64,000 bases of DNA, from contig NZ_LZLY01000014.1 of assembly GCF_001673535.1 (NCBI RefSeq), positions 62,001 through 126,000 on the forward strand, in the 5' to 3' direction. The notes below the pieces were generated by a model. It worked only from the letters and a program-made list of their open reading frames with translations, did not search any database and had not been told where the DNA came from. This document shows positions 53,987 through 64,000 of the stretch, one piece after another (position 1 is the stretch's first letter; every line of letters starts with the position of its first letter). A program made the position numbers and the translations under genes. This stretch comes from Mycobacterium sp. 1081908.1 (GTDB lineage Bacteria; Actinomycetota; Actinomycetes; Mycobacteriales; Mycobacteriaceae).

Positions 53987-54949
53987 ATGCCCGCTGTAAC
54001 CGCGGACACGCTGACCCTGCCGCGCGTCGGCGCCGCAGGCCCCGCCGAGACCGAACGCCCGGTCCGGTCGATCACCACCGGGCCGCGGGGCTACGAGGGC
54101 GAGGGTTTCCCGGTGGTCCGGGCGTTCGCCGGGGTCAGCACCGCCGCCCTGGATCCATTCGTGCACATGGACCAGATGGGCGAGGTGGACTACCAGCCGG
54201 GCGAACCCAGGGGCACCGATTGGCATCCGCACCGCGGGTTCGAAACCGTCACCTACATGATCGACGGGAAGTTCGCGCACCAGGATTCCCACGGCGGCGG
54301 CGGCCTGATCACCGACGGCGCGACCCAATGGATGACGGCGGGTTCCGGCATCCTGCACATCGAGACGCCGCCCGCCGAGCTGGTCGAAAGCGGTGGCGTC
54401 TTCCACGGCGTCCAGCTCTGGGTGAATTTGCCGAAGAGGGACAAATTCGCGCCGCCCCGGTATCAGGCCATCGAGGGCGCCGACGCCAGGTTGCTCGCGT
54501 CCGACGACGGCGGGGCCCTGGTCCGCATCATCGCCGGCGAGATCGACGGCCACCGCGGCCCGGGGATCACCCACACGCCCATCACGCTCGCGCACGCGAC
54601 GATCGAAAGTGGCGCCCGCCTCAACATCCCATGGCGTCGCGATTTCAACGCGCTGGCGTACGTGCTGTCCGGGAGCGGATACGTCGGTCCCGTGCGGCAC
54701 CCGATTCGCTCCGGGCAATTGGCCGTGCTCGGGCCAGGGGACCGGATCACCGTGGGGGCCGATCGGGAGGCGATCGATGTGCTCCTGCTGGGCGGCCAGC
54801 CGATTCGCGAACCGGTATTCCACTATGGGCCTTTCGTGATGAACACCCGTGCCGAATTGGTCGAGGCGCTGCAGGACTACCAGGCCGGAAAATTCGGCAG
54901 CATTCCGCCAAATGCTTTAATGCCACACCGCGGTGGTGGCACACTTTAG
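53987..54949 (+). CDS. Pirin family protein
   Basis: A 320-residue bicupin of the pirin family, which bind iron and include quercetinase-like enzymes and redox sensors. The metal ligands lie in DWHPHRGFETVTYMIDG and GILHIETPP of the N-terminal cupin. GAGGAGG precedes the ATG. The TetR gene follows after two bases, so they are cotranscribed. The upstream region holds TGTTACCG (53968-53975), whose complement recurs before the methyltransferase at 55.6 kb. H37Rv has no pirin here. Confidence 0.92.
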   Translation: MPAVTADTLTLPRVGAAGPAETERPVRSITTGPRGYEGEGFPVVRAFAGVSTAALDPFVHMDQMGEVDYQPGEPRGTDWHPHRGFETVTYMIDGKFAHQDSHGGGGLITDGATQWMTAGSGILHIETPPAELVESGGVFHGVQLWVNLPKRDKFAPPRYQAIEGADARLLASDDGGALVRIIAGEIDGHRGPGITHTPITLAHATIESGARLNIPWRRDFNALAYVLSGSGYVGPVRHPIRSGQLAVLGPGDRITVGADREAIDVLLLGGQPIREPVFHYGPFVMNTRAELVEALQDYQAGKFGSIPPNALMPHRGGGTL

Positions 54950-54951
54950 AA

Positions 54952-55587
54952 ATGTCGCCAACGGCGAGTCGCCGGCCAGGACGTCCGCCGGCCGCCAAGG
55001 CAGACGAGACGCGCCAGCGAATTATTCAGGCGGCTCGCCTGGTATTCAGCGAGCGCGGTTACGACGGCGCCACATTCCAGGCGATCGCCGCGCGCGCCGA
55101 CCTGACCAGGCCGGCGATCAACCACTACTTTTCCACCAAGCGGCTGCTGTACCGGGAGGTCTTGGAGCAGACGAACGAGATTGTCATCCGGGCCGCCATT
55201 CGGCGGGCGGAGCGCGAGACCACGCTGACGGGACGGCTCACGGCGTTCATCTCCGCCGCGGTGCGCACCAATAGGGACAATCCCGCGGTGTCCGCGTTTT
55301 TGATTGGTGCGGTGCTGGAATCGCAACGCCATCCCGAATTAAGAGAAGCCGATAACGATTCGGTGGACATTGGCCGCGAATTTCTGATGTGGGCCGTCAA
55401 CGAGGCGATCGAGCGCCGGGAGGTCGCCACCGATATCGACGCGTCCGCATTGGTGGAGACCCTGGTCATCGTGCTCTGCGGAGTGGGATTCTATGCCGGC
55501 TACGTCCGCAGTTACGAGGAATTGCTGGCCGTCACCGACGTGCTGCGCAGGCTGCTGGAGGGAGCGCTCTGGCGCCCCGAAGCCTGA
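54952..55587 (+). CDS. TetR-family regulator (Rv0144-like)
   Basis: A 211-residue repressor. The helix-turn-helix is FQAIAARADLTRPAINHYFS near residues 42-61. The N-terminal SRRPGRPPAAKADETRQRI resembles many mycobacterial TetR proteins. It starts two bases after the pirin stop and is followed by the methyltransferase cluster, so it may control pirin, itself and that cluster. A longer frame running back through pirin is not real. It matches Rv0144 in order but is shorter. Confidence 0.85.
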   Translation: MSPTASRRPGRPPAAKADETRQRIIQAARLVFSERGYDGATFQAIAARADLTRPAINHYFSTKRLLYREVLEQTNEIVIRAAIRRAERETTLTGRLTAFISAAVRTNRDNPAVSAFLIGAVLESQRHPELREADNDSVDIGREFLMWAVNEAIERREVATDIDASALVETLVIVLCGVGFYAGYVRSYEELLAVTDVLRRLLEGALWRPEA

Positions 55588-55658
55588 CCCGCCACGCGCA
55601 GTGAAGTTGCGCACAAAGCGTATAGGCTAACTAACTTATTCGGTAACATGGTTGCGTC

Positions 55659-56600
55659 ATGACTGATGTGGACGCCTCCTTACCGCCTTCCCTTCGGACC
55701 GCCGGCGACAGCTGGGCCATCACCGAGCTCGTCGGCGCCACCGCGCTGGGTGTTGCCGCGGCGCGCGCGGCGGAAACGGCCGGACCCGACCCGCTGATCC
55801 GTGACGAGTTCGCCCGCCTCCTGGTGTCGTCGGCCGGTGCCGCGTGGGCGCGGCTGGCTGATCCCGAGTTGGCCTGGCTGGACGGGGACCCGCAGGGTCA
55901 ACGCGCGCATCGGCTCGGCATCGACTACCAGGCGGTGCGCACCCACTTCTTCGACGAATACTTCGGCGAGGCGACCGGCGCCGGGATCTGGCAGGTCGTG
56001 ATCCTGGCCGCCGGCCTGGACTCGCGGGCCTACCGGTTGAATTGGCCGCCGGGCACCGCGGTGTACGAGATCGACCAGCCCAAGGTCCTGGAGTACAAGA
56101 CCGCGACCTTGGAGCGGCATGGCGCGGTTCCCACCGCCAGTCGGCGGCCCGTTCCGGTGGATCTGCGTGACGACTGGCCCGCGGCCCTGACCGCCGCCGG
56201 CTTCGACTCCACCCAACCCACCGCGTGGCTTGCCGAGGGGTTGCTGCCGTACCTGCCGAGCGACGCCCAGGACCGGCTGTTCGAGACGTTCACCGCGCTC
56301 AGCGCGCCGGGCAGCCGGGTCGCGATCGAGGCGTTCGGCATGAACAAACGAAGCAATTCGCAGCGCTGGCTGCGGATGCGGGAGCGACTCGGTCTGGACG
56401 TCAACGTGCAGGCGCTGACCTATCACGAGCCCGATCGCACCGACGCCGTCGCGTGGCTGACCGACCACGGTTGGCAGGTCGACGCCGTGAACAACCGCGA
56501 CGAAATGGCCCGATTGGGCCGCCCCGTTCCCGACGACCTGGACGACGAGGGCGTCCGCAGCACCCTGCTGCGCGCGCGTCTCGGCGGGCCGACCGGCTGA
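55659..56600 (+). CDS. TIGR00027-family SAM methyltransferase, copy 1 (Rv0145-like)
   Basis: A 313-residue putative methyltransferase of a family expanded in mycobacteria. Hallmarks are [16 protein letters not shown] near residue 88, the SAM motif [17 protein letters not shown] near 110, [12 protein letters not shown] and [11 protein letters not shown] near 190. The substrate is unknown for the whole group. It is first of three tandem copies. The 71 bases between TetR and this gene hold CGGTAACA, a possible TetR half-site. Confidence 0.9.
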   Translation: MTDVDASLPPSLRTAGDSWAITELVGATALGVAAARAAETAGPDPLIRDEFARLLVSSAGAAWARLADPELAWLDGDPQGQRAHRLGIDYQAVRTHFFDEYFGEATGAGIWQVVILAAGLDSRAYRLNWPPGTAVYEIDQPKVLEYKTATLERHGAVPTASRRPVPVDLRDDWPAALTAAGFDSTQPTAWLAEGLLPYLPSDAQDRLFETFTALSAPGSRVAIEAFGMNKRSNSQRWLRMRERLGLDVNVQALTYHEPDRTDAVAWLTDHGWQVDAVNNRDEMARLGRPVPDDLDDEGVRSTLLRARLGGPTG

Positions 56601-57590
<990 letters not shown>

Positions 57591-58514
57591 ATGCCGCGCA
57601 CCGCGGACGACTCCTGGGACATCGCCACCAGCGTGGGGGCGACCGCGGTGATGGTCGCGCTCGCCCGGGCCGCCGAGACGGCCAGCGCCGAGCCGCTGAT
57701 CTCCGACCCGTTCGCCGAGGTGCTGGTGTCTGCTCCCCAACTCGAGGGGGTTCGGGAGCAAGTCGCCGCCTGGTGGGCTGGGGACCCCGACGATGAGGTG
57801 GACCACGCGGTCGGCGCTCAGCAGATGATCAACTATCAGGCGGTCCGCACGCACTTCTTCGATCGTTACTTCGCCGAGGCTGCAACGGCCGGCATCCGGC
57901 AGGTGGTGATCCTCGCGGCCGGGCTGGATTCGCGCGCCTACCGGCTCGACTGGCCGGACGGCACGGTCGTATACGAGATCGATCTGCCCAAGGTGCTGGA
58001 GTACAAGGCCGAGACGCTCGCCGCGCACGGGGCCGCGCCGGTCGTCGACCGGCGACCGGTGCCCGTGGACCTGCGGCACGATTGGCCGCAGGCGCTGCGC
58101 GACGCCGGGTTCGACGCGACCCGCCGGACGGCCTGGCTCGCCGAGGGGTTGTTGCCGTTTCTGCCGGCGGCCGCTCAGGAAGCCATGTTCGCCTCGATCG
58201 ACGAGCTCAGCGGATCGGGTAGCCGGGTGGCCGTGGAAATCTTCGGTGCCGACGAACAAAAGCGCAAAGAGGCCGAACAAAAGTGGGCCGAGCTGCGGGC
58301 CAAACGCGAAGCGCGCGGCGAGGACACCTCGTTCAACCCCTTTGATCTCTGGTTTGACCATGGGGGCCGCTCGGAGCCGGCCGATTGGTTCGCCGCGCAG
58401 GGCTGGAAGACGGAGTCGGTGAGCGCGCGCGAGGAAGCGGGTCGCTTGGGGCGCCCGCCGGAGTCCGACGCACGGCCGTTTGTGAACAGCTTCGTGACGG
58501 CAACCAAACCCTGA
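57591..58514 (+). CDS. TIGR00027-family SAM methyltransferase, copy 3
   Basis: A 307-residue third paralogue whose ATG follows the stop of copy 2 with no gap. [39 protein letters not shown] and [17 protein letters not shown] are present. Between residues 222 and 245 it carries a Lys/Glu/Arg-rich, probably helical insertion (start GADEQKRKEAEQKW) that the other two lack. H37Rv has only two genes here. The lack of spacing suggests translational coupling. Confidence 0.9.
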   Translation: MPRTADDSWDIATSVGATAVMVALARAAETASAEPLISDPFAEVLVSAPQLEGVREQVAAWWAGDPDDEVDHAVGAQQMINYQAVRTHFFDRYFAEAATAGIRQVVILAAGLDSRAYRLDWPDGTVVYEIDLPKVLEYKAETLAAHGAAPVVDRRPVPVDLRHDWPQALRDAGFDATRRTAWLAEGLLPFLPAAAQEAMFASIDELSGSGSRVAVEIFGADEQKRKEAEQKWAELRAKREARGEDTSFNPFDLWFDHGGRSEPADWFAAQGWKTESVSAREEAGRLGRPPESDARPFVNSFVTATKP

Positions 58515-58623
58515 GCTAGGGCGGATCCTTCCTACTGCTCACCCAACCGGATGGTTAGGATCGCGGTTATCACCGATGAGCGGCCACCCGCACTGCAGCG
58601 GGCGACTCTGCTCGGGAAGGACA

Positions 58624-60063
58624 ATGATGACCACCGAATCGGTTGCACCCCACGCCCCGGACTCCACGGAATCCACGAACGGCGCGCCAGCTCAGACGGT
58701 CGACATCCCCGCCACGGTGGCCCGGCTCCGCAAGACGTTCGCCTCCGGCCGCACCCGCGACGTCGAGTGGCGCAGGCAGCAGTTGCTGCAACTGCAAAAG
58801 CTGATGGAGGAGAACGAGGAGGCGATCAGCGCCGCCCTCGCCACGGATCTGGACCGCAACAAATTCGAGTCGTTCATCGCCGATATCGCGACTACCGCCG
58901 GTGAAGCGAAGTACGCGGCCAAACATCTGCGGAAGTGGACGCGGCGCCGCTACCAACGGCTGGAGCTGCCGCAGCGGCCCGGCCGCGGCTGGATCGAGTA
59001 CGAGCCGTACGGCACCGTGCTGATCATCGGGGCCTGGAATTACCCGTTCTACCTGACGCTGGGTCCGGCGGTCGGGGCGATCGCCGCCGGCAACGCCGTC
59101 ATCCTCAAGCCGTCGGAAATCGCGGCCGCGTCGTCGCGGTTGATGGCCGAGCTGGTGCCGCGCTACCTGGACAAGGACGCGTTCGCGGTGGTGGAGGGCG
59201 ACGGCGCGGTGAGCCAGGAACTCATCGCGCAGGGCCTGGACCGCGTGATGTTCACCGGCGGCACCGAGATCGGCCGCAAGGTCTACGAGGGCGCGGCGCC
59301 GCACCTGACGCCCTGCACGCTCGAGCTCGGCGGCAAGAGCCCGGTGATCGTGGCCGCCGACGCCGACGTGGACGTCGCGGCCAAGCGGATCGCCTGGATC
59401 AAGCTGCTCAACGGCGGGCAGACGTGCGTCGCGCCCGACTACGTGCTGGCCGACGCGAAGATCCGCGACGAACTCGTCGACAAGATCGGCGCGGCCATCA
59501 CGAAGATGCGTTCCAAGGAGCAGCAGGGAATTCGCATCGTCAACCAGCGCCAGTTCGACCGGATCAGCGGTTACCTTTCGGGCGGGCACGGCAAGGTCAC
59601 CGTCGGCGGCGCCTGCGACGCGTCGACCCTGCGGATCCAGCCGACCGTCGTCGTCGATCCCGACCCGGACGGCCCGCTGATGCAGAACGAGATCTTCGGG
59701 CCGGTCCTGCCGGTGATCACGGTTCAGTCTCTCGACGAGGCAATACGTTTCGTCAACTCGCGGCCAAAGCCGTTGTCCGCGTACCTGTTCACCAAGGCGC
59801 GCGAGATCCGCGAGCGGGTGATCAAGGAGGTGCCCGCCGGTGGCATGCTGGTCAACCATCTGGCGTTCCAGGTGTCGACGGCCAAGCTGCCGTTCGGCGG
59901 CGTCGGCGCGTCGGGGATGGGCGCCTACCACGGCAGGTACGGCTTCGAGGAGTTCAGCCACCGCAAGTCGGTGCTGACCAAGCCGACCCGGCCCGACCTT
60001 TCCAGCTTTATCTACCCGCCGTATACGGAGCGGGCCTTCAAGATGGCCCGCAGGATGTTCTGA
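58624..60063 (+). CDS. Aldehyde dehydrogenase (Rv0147-like)
   Basis: A 479-residue NAD(P)-dependent class 3-type aldehyde dehydrogenase. The NAD site is IIGAWNYPFYLTLGP and FTGGTEIGRKVYE, the general base Glu is in LELGGKSPVI, and the nucleophile Cys is in NGGQTCVAPDY. The C-terminal hydrophobic tail (SSFIYPPYTERAFKMA) resembles fatty aldehyde dehydrogenases that attach to membranes. Two adjacent ATG codons are possible starts. It leads a run of three lipid-type oxidoreductases. Confidence 0.92.
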   Translation: MMTTESVAPHAPDSTESTNGAPAQTVDIPATVARLRKTFASGRTRDVEWRRQQLLQLQKLMEENEEAISAALATDLDRNKFESFIADIATTAGEAKYAAKHLRKWTRRRYQRLELPQRPGRGWIEYEPYGTVLIIGAWNYPFYLTLGPAVGAIAAGNAVILKPSEIAAASSRLMAELVPRYLDKDAFAVVEGDGAVSQELIAQGLDRVMFTGGTEIGRKVYEGAAPHLTPCTLELGGKSPVIVAADADVDVAAKRIAWIKLLNGGQTCVAPDYVLADAKIRDELVDKIGAAITKMRSKEQQGIRIVNQRQFDRISGYLSGGHGKVTVGGACDASTLRIQPTVVVDPDPDGPLMQNEIFGPVLPVITVQSLDEAIRFVNSRPKPLSAYLFTKAREIRERVIKEVPAGGMLVNHLAFQVSTAKLPFGGVGASGMGAYHGRYGFEEFSHRKSVLTKPTRPDLSSFIYPPYTERAFKMARRMF

Positions 60064-60122
60064 CGGCGTCGCCGCGCCAAATCACTTGCTAGATCCAGTT
60101 TTTCACATCAGAGAGGAACCTT

Positions 60123-60983
60123 ATGCCCGGAGTGCAGGATCGCGTCATCGTCGTCACCGGAGCCGGTGGGGGACTGGGCCGTGAATACGCCCTGACCCTC
60201 GCCAAGGAGGGCGCCAGCGTAATCGTCAACGACCTCGGCGGGGCCCGTGACGGCACCGGCGCCGGCCACAACATGGCCGACGAGGTGGTCAAGGAGATCA
60301 AGGACGCGGGCGGCCGGGCGGCGGCGAACTACGACAGCGTCGCCGAGCCCGAGGGCGCCGAGAACATCATCAAGACCGCGATCGACGAGTTCGGCGCCGT
60401 GCACGGCGTGGTGAGCAACGCCGGGATCCTGCGCGACGGCACCTTCCACAAGATGACGGCGGAGAACTGGGACGCCGTGCTCAAGGTGCATCTGTACGGC
60501 GGCTACAACGTCATTCGTGCCGCCTGGCCGCACTTCCGCGAGCAGAGCTACGGCCGCGTCGTCGTCGCCACCTCCACCAGCGGGCTGTTCGGCAACTTCG
60601 GCCAGACCAACTATGGCGCGGCCAAGCTCGGCCTCGTCGGCCTGATCAACACGCTGGCGCTGGAGGGGGCCAAGTACAACATCCACGCCAACGCGCTCGC
60701 CCCGATCGCGGCCACCAGGATGACGCAGGACATCCTGCCCCCCGAGGTGTTCGAGAAGCTCACGCCGGAATTCGTTGCGCCGGTGATGGCCTACCTGTGC
60801 ACCGAGGAATGCGCCGACAACGGGTCGGTTTTCATTGTCGGTGGCGGCAAGGTGCAGCGAGCCGCGCTGTTCCAGAACGACGGGGTCACCTTCGATCAGC
60901 CGCCGTCGGTGCAGGACGTCGCTGCGCACTGGACCGAGATCACGGACCTGTCCGCAGCGCAAAAGGCCGGATTCAAGCTCTAA
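60123..60983 (+). CDS. SDR of the peroxisomal hydroxyacyl-CoA dehydrogenase type (Rv0148-like)
   Basis: A 286-residue SDR. The NAD motif is VTGAGGGLGREYALTLA, with DLGGARDGTG after it; VSNAGILRDGTF, the catalytic Ser in ATSTSGLFG and the YxxxK in NYGAAKLG follow. The layout matches the dehydrogenase part of multifunctional protein 2, which oxidises (R)-3-hydroxyacyl-CoA. Length equals Rv0148. GAGAGGA precedes the ATG. It ends four bases before the next gene. Confidence 0.92.
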   Translation: MPGVQDRVIVVTGAGGGLGREYALTLAKEGASVIVNDLGGARDGTGAGHNMADEVVKEIKDAGGRAAANYDSVAEPEGAENIIKTAIDEFGAVHGVVSNAGILRDGTFHKMTAENWDAVLKVHLYGGYNVIRAAWPHFREQSYGRVVVATSTSGLFGNFGQTNYGAAKLGLVGLINTLALEGAKYNIHANALAPIAATRMTQDILPPEVFEKLTPEFVAPVMAYLCTEECADNGSVFIVGGGKVQRAALFQNDGVTFDQPPSVQDVAAHWTEITDLSAAQKAGFKL

Positions 60984-60987
60984 GGTC

Positions 60988-61956
60988 ATGAAAGCCTGTG
61001 TGGTGCAAGAGCTGTCCGGTCCGGACGGCATGGTCTTCACCGATATCGACGACGTCAGCGCCGACGGCAACCACGTCGTCATCGACGTCCGGGCCGCCGG
61101 GGTGTGCTTTCCGGACTTGCTGCTGACCAAGGGCGAGTACCAGCTGAAGTTGCCCCCGCCGTTCGTCCCGGGCATGGAAGCCGCCGGTGTGGTGCGGTCC
61201 GCGCCGGAAGGTTCTGGCTTCCAGGTGGGCGAGCGGGTCTCGGCCTTCGGGATCCTGGGTTCCTACGCGGAGCAGGTGGCCGTTCCGGTGCCGAACGTGA
61301 TGCGCAGCCCCGCGGAACTCGATGACGCCGAAGCGGTTTCGCTGCTGGTCAACTACAACACCATGTACTTCGCGCTGTCCCGCCGTGCCGCGATGCGGCC
61401 GGGCGACACGGTCCTGGTGTTGGGTGCCGCCGGCGGTGTCGGCACGGCCGCCATCCAGGTGGCGCGGGCGATGGGCGCGAAAAAGGTGCTGGCCGTTGTG
61501 CACCGCGAGGCTGCGGCCGACTACGTCGGGTCCCTGGGCGCCGACCTGGTCGTGCCGCTGGCCGACGGCTGGGCCGACCGGGTGCGCGACTTCACCCAGG
61601 GCCGCGGGGTCGACATCGTGGTCGACCCGATCGGCGGCCCGGCGTTCGACGACGCGGTCCGGGTCCTGGCGATCGACGGCAAGCTGCTGGTGATCGGCTT
61701 CGCCGCCGGCAGCATTCCGACCGTGAAGGTCAACCGCTTGCTGCTGCGCAATGTCAGCGTGGTGGGCGTCGCGTGGGGCGAGTACCTCAACAGGGTCCCC
61801 GGTTCGGCCGCCCTGTTCGCCTGGGGGCTGAGCCAATTGGTCTTTCTCGGGTTGAAACCCCCTCCGCCGCAGCGTTATCCGCTGTCGGAGGGTCAGGCGG
61901 CGCTGCAGTGCCTGGCCGACGGCGGGGTGCTCGGGAAGCTGGTGCTCGAGCCTTAG
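60988..61956 (+). CDS. NADPH:quinone oxidoreductase-like MDR protein (Rv0149-like)
   Basis: A 322-residue medium-chain dehydrogenase/reductase without zinc-binding cysteines. The NADPH motif is LGAAGGVGTAAIQVARAMG near residue 145; GVCFPDLLLTKGEYQ lies in the catalytic domain. Length equals Rv0149. It may act as an enoyl reductase or quinone reductase on products of the neighbours. The ATG is five bases after the SDR stop, so the two are in one operon. The stop overlaps the convergent PE gene by four bases. Confidence 0.92.
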   Translation: MKACVVQELSGPDGMVFTDIDDVSADGNHVVIDVRAAGVCFPDLLLTKGEYQLKLPPPFVPGMEAAGVVRSAPEGSGFQVGERVSAFGILGSYAEQVAVPVPNVMRSPAELDDAEAVSLLVNYNTMYFALSRRAAMRPGDTVLVLGAAGGVGTAAIQVARAMGAKKVLAVVHREAAADYVGSLGADLVVPLADGWADRVRDFTQGRGVDIVVDPIGGPAFDDAVRVLAIDGKLLVIGFAAGSIPTVKVNRLLLRNVSVVGVAWGEYLNRVPGSAALFAWGLSQLVFLGLKPPPPQRYPLSEGQAALQCLADGGVLGKLVLEP

Positions 61957-63755
61957 CCCGGCGGCGGCACCGGTTGGTCCAAGAAGGCGTAGTAGATCTC
62001 CTTGGCCGCACCCGAGATGACGCGCGCTTCGAAACCGCCTGCGAGCGTGCCCAATGCCATGTCGGCGGACACCGGAGCGCCGAACGCGTAGATCAGCCCG
62101 TCCACGGGGTCGCCGTTGATCACCTGCGTGATGCCGTCGAGGAAGAGATTGAGGTCGTAGGACGGGGCGGTGATCGCGAGGGCGGTCGCGATGTCTGCCG
62201 TCGGCAGCAGGGTGGCGTAAGCCGCCGACGCTGAGCGCGCGATTGTGTTGGTGATTCTCGTGTTCGCCCATTGCAGGTTTGCGATGAGGGCGTCGGGCGA
62301 GGGCGGCGTCGGCGTCGGCCCGAGGGTCATGCCACCGGAACCGACCTGGCCGATTGTCGACGTCAGGTTGGACAGTGCGACGTGCGGAAGCGATGGAACG
62401 CCGGCGATTCCGGCATTGACGTCCTGGGTGAACGCGGCGATGCCCTGCGGTGTCGCCGTGGACAGGGCGCTCAGGACGGCTCCCGGGCTGACCGGCGGGA
62501 TCACCCCGAACGGGGTGGGTACGTTCGGCGGGTCGGGTGACCAGCCCTGGGTGGTGCTGCCGTAGCCCAGGTCGACCAGGACCCGCAGATCGGGTTGGAC
62601 CAGGTCCGCGATGGGATTGCCGATGATCGGGATCGCTCGAATGGGTTCCAGCAGAGGAAGGTTGGGTGTTTGCAGGATGAAGTACTGGGTCTGGGTGGGC
62701 CCGGACGTGTTCGTCAGCTGGGTGGCCGTTTGTATCTGACTGAGCGAGAAATCCTGATAGGTGCCGTGCACGGTCGCGATGCCCAGAAAGGCGTTTAGGT
62801 CCGACAGGAGGTTGATCGGATACCTGGGGAAGTCCGCGAAACCGTCGTACTCGATGGTGTAAATGCGGGTCGGGAAGGAGTTGTCGGGCGTCGCGGTGCC
62901 GAACGTCAGGCCCAGGCTCGGCATGCTCAGCCCCGGAAAGCGCGTGAGCAGGCCACCGTTGGGGTTGCTCGGGTCGCCGACGAGGGTGAAGTTCAGGGTT
63001 ACGCCCGGGGGTAGCAGGCTGCCGCCCGGCGTATTGGTGGGGTTGAGCGCCTGCATTTCCAATGACGCGACCACGGTGCTCTGCGAGTAACCGAAAACGT
63101 TGATCGTGTTTCCGGGGACGGCGAGGGACTGGATCGCGTTGTTCAGGGCGGTCACACCGCGCGCCACCGAGACGTTGAAGGTCAAGTCTTTGATGCCGGT
63201 GATCGGATACAGGCCCTCGGGCGTGAAGACGCCCACATTGTTGCCGGTGTTGGGCCAAAACGGGTCGATGTATTTGGGCACGATCAGGGCGATCTGCTGC
63301 GGCGTGGGATTCGGGATCCCGCTGGGGCCCATGAGCAATGTCGTGACGGGATCACCGGGCGGAACCGCGGGCACCGCGGTCGTCAATGCGCCCGTCATCG
63401 TGCTCGAGACGGGAGCGGCGTTGCCGCCCAGCAGCGCCTCGATGTCGCCCTGGAGCGTGCCCAGTGCGTTTGACGCCGCGGCCTCGGCTCCCGAGTACGC
63501 GTTCCCGGCGGCGGCCAATGCCGCGGCGAACTGCTCATGGAACGCCCCCGCCCGCGACAGGAGGGCCTGGAAATCTTGGCCGTATCCGCCGAAGAATGCC
63601 GCGGTGAGCGCCGACACCTCGTCTCCCGCCGCGGCCAACAGGCCAGATGTCGGGCCTGCCGCAGCCGCCCGGGCGGCACTGATCGCGGAATCAACGTCCG
63701 CGATATCGACTGCGGCCTCCGCTATCGAGTGCGGTTCGGTAAACAAACTCGACAT
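61953..63755 (-). CDS. PE family protein with PE-PPE hydrolase domain (PE1-like)
   Basis: A 600-residue protein. Residues 1-95 form a PE domain (SSLFTEPHSIAEAAVDIADV start), the ESX type VII secretion signal. Residues about 150-380 form the PE-PPE alpha/beta hydrolase domain with the GxSxS nucleophile motif in VFGYSQSTVVASLE. Related proteins have esterase activity on short acyl chains. It matches Rv0151c (PE1) in order and size. The ATG is preferred over a TTG two codons upstream. It would be exported to the envelope. Confidence 0.92.
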   Translation of the reverse strand: MSSLFTEPHSIAEAAVDIADVDSAISAARAAAAGPTSGLLAAAGDEVSALTAAFFGGYGQDFQALLSRAGAFHEQFAAALAAAGNAYSGAEAAASNALGTLQGDIEALLGGNAAPVSSTMTGALTTAVPAVPPGDPVTTLLMGPSGIPNPTPQQIALIVPKYIDPFWPNTGNNVGVFTPEGLYPITGIKDLTFNVSVARGVTALNNAIQSLAVPGNTINVFGYSQSTVVASLEMQALNPTNTPGGSLLPPGVTLNFTLVGDPSNPNGGLLTRFPGLSMPSLGLTFGTATPDNSFPTRIYTIEYDGFADFPRYPINLLSDLNAFLGIATVHGTYQDFSLSQIQTATQLTNTSGPTQTQYFILQTPNLPLLEPIRAIPIIGNPIADLVQPDLRVLVDLGYGSTTQGWSPDPPNVPTPFGVIPPVSPGAVLSALSTATPQGIAAFTQDVNAGIAGVPSLPHVALSNLTSTIGQVGSGGMTLGPTPTPPSPDALIANLQWANTRITNTIARSASAAYATLLPTADIATALAITAPSYDLNLFLDGITQVINGDPVDGLIYAFGAPVSADMALGTLAGGFEARVISGAAKEIYYAFLDQPVPPPG

Positions 63756-63761
63756 CGGCAA

Positions 63762-63911
63762 TCGCCTTTACGCGGTTGTGGGTTCGACGGGAACGCCAAG
63801 TCATGATAGAGCGAACGCGCCGCACATCTCGCAGAATCGAAGTTTCGTCGCTGGAACCATTTGGGCCGCAGCACTATCCTTCGCCGGGAGTTCGGTCGAG
63901 CTGCTGGAACC
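63762..63911. other. Spacer between the two PE genes
   Basis: About 150 bases separate the end of the next minus-strand PE-type gene from this PE1-like gene. I see no clear terminator or ORF here. It probably holds the PE1-like promoter and ribosome binding site, the latter being AAAGGCGA just before the ATG on the reverse strand. Confidence 0.5.
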
Positions 63912-64000
63912 CTAGGGCGCCGGATGCGGGGTGCCGTTCAGGATCGTGCTGAGCGCGTTGACGAAGATCAGGAATTCGACGCCCCCTGCCACCGTGCCCA
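63912..64000 (-). CDS. C-terminal end of a second PE-PPE-type protein (partial)
   Basis: The last bases encode, on the minus strand, a tail of 28 residues with GTVAGGVEFLIFVNALSTIL followed by a Pro-rich end and TAG. This resembles the tail of the preceding PE protein (GTLAGGFEARVISG...), so it is most probably the next PE gene, at the place of Rv0152c (PE2). The rest lies outside the window. Confidence 0.65.
   Translation of the reverse strand, partial: GTVAGGVEFLIFVNALSTILNGTPHPAP

Noticed and set aside
53959..54951. Fusion of TetR to an upstream sequence opposite or within pirin
   Set aside because: The upstream part is an out-of-frame reading of pirin; TetR has its own ATG right after the pirin stop.
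60973..63258. Large minus-strand frame across the quinone reductase and PE gene
   Set aside because: It overlaps well-supported genes in the wrong frame and has no recognisable domain.

Overview
This window is high-GC actinobacterial DNA from a Mycobacterium, most probably a slow-growing non-tuberculous species of the M. avium complex type. The assignment rests on protein resemblance and gene order, recalled from knowledge and not searched. From about 5.2 kb to the end, the genes follow the M. tuberculosis H37Rv order Rv0111 to Rv0152c: membrane acyltransferase, ldtA, oxyS, oxcA, fadD7, fusA2, pepA, treS, mak, fbpC, htdZ, fadE1, fgd2, ephF, cyp138, msrA, the Rv0138-Rv0149 homologues, and a PE gene pair. 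The exact species cannot be fixed from the sequence alone.

Layout. 0-5.0 kb: a tight plus-strand operon of an SDR, an LLM-type flavin/F420 enzyme, a sulfotransferase-like protein, a TIM-barrel isomerase and a DUF1214 protein. 5.2-12.1 kb: a two-domain acyltransferase, an O-methyltransferase, then an M-box (Mg2+) riboswitch leader with a hairpin, a short proline-containing upstream ORF, a 71-residue protein and an atypical Nramp-family transporter. This stretch stands where H37Rv has the heptose genes gca-gmhA-gmhB-hddA. 12.2-26.2 kb: core genes for cell-wall crosslinking, oxalate-type metabolism, an EF-G-like GTPase, a secreted protease and the TreS-Mak trehalose-to-maltose-1-phosphate route. 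26.2-34.7 kb: antigen 85C, a MarR-controlled ABC exporter, lipid enzymes and an F420-dependent hydroxymycolate dehydrogenase.

34.7-43.1 kb is an accessory block between the Rv0133 and ephF homologues, which are neighbours in H37Rv. It carries a FabR/DesT-like regulator with an electron-transfer reductase and a fatty acid desaturase, followed by a second set of LLM enzyme, DUF1214 protein and sulfotransferase with its own TetR regulator. 44.0-45.3 kb is a small cassette (HxlR regulator and PPOX-fold protein) bracketed by about 73-bp direct repeats derived from the ephF 3' end. 45.4-55.6 kb holds a molybdate-type TOBE protein, TetR/cyp138 with two identical operators, msrA, a gene pair behind a KstR-type box, a DNA glycosylase, Dps, a ClC channel, pirin and TetR. 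55.6-62 kb holds three tandem TIGR00027 methyltransferases, then an aldehyde dehydrogenase, an SDR and a quinone oxidoreductase. The window ends in two minus-strand PE/PE-PPE genes.

The strongest signals beyond routine annotation are the M-box/uORF/Nramp-related transporter unit, the repeated LLM-sulfotransferase-DUF1214 association, the repeat-bracketed HxlR/PPOX cassette, and several clear operator palindromes. I saw no tRNA, rRNA, CRISPR array, insertion sequence or prophage.
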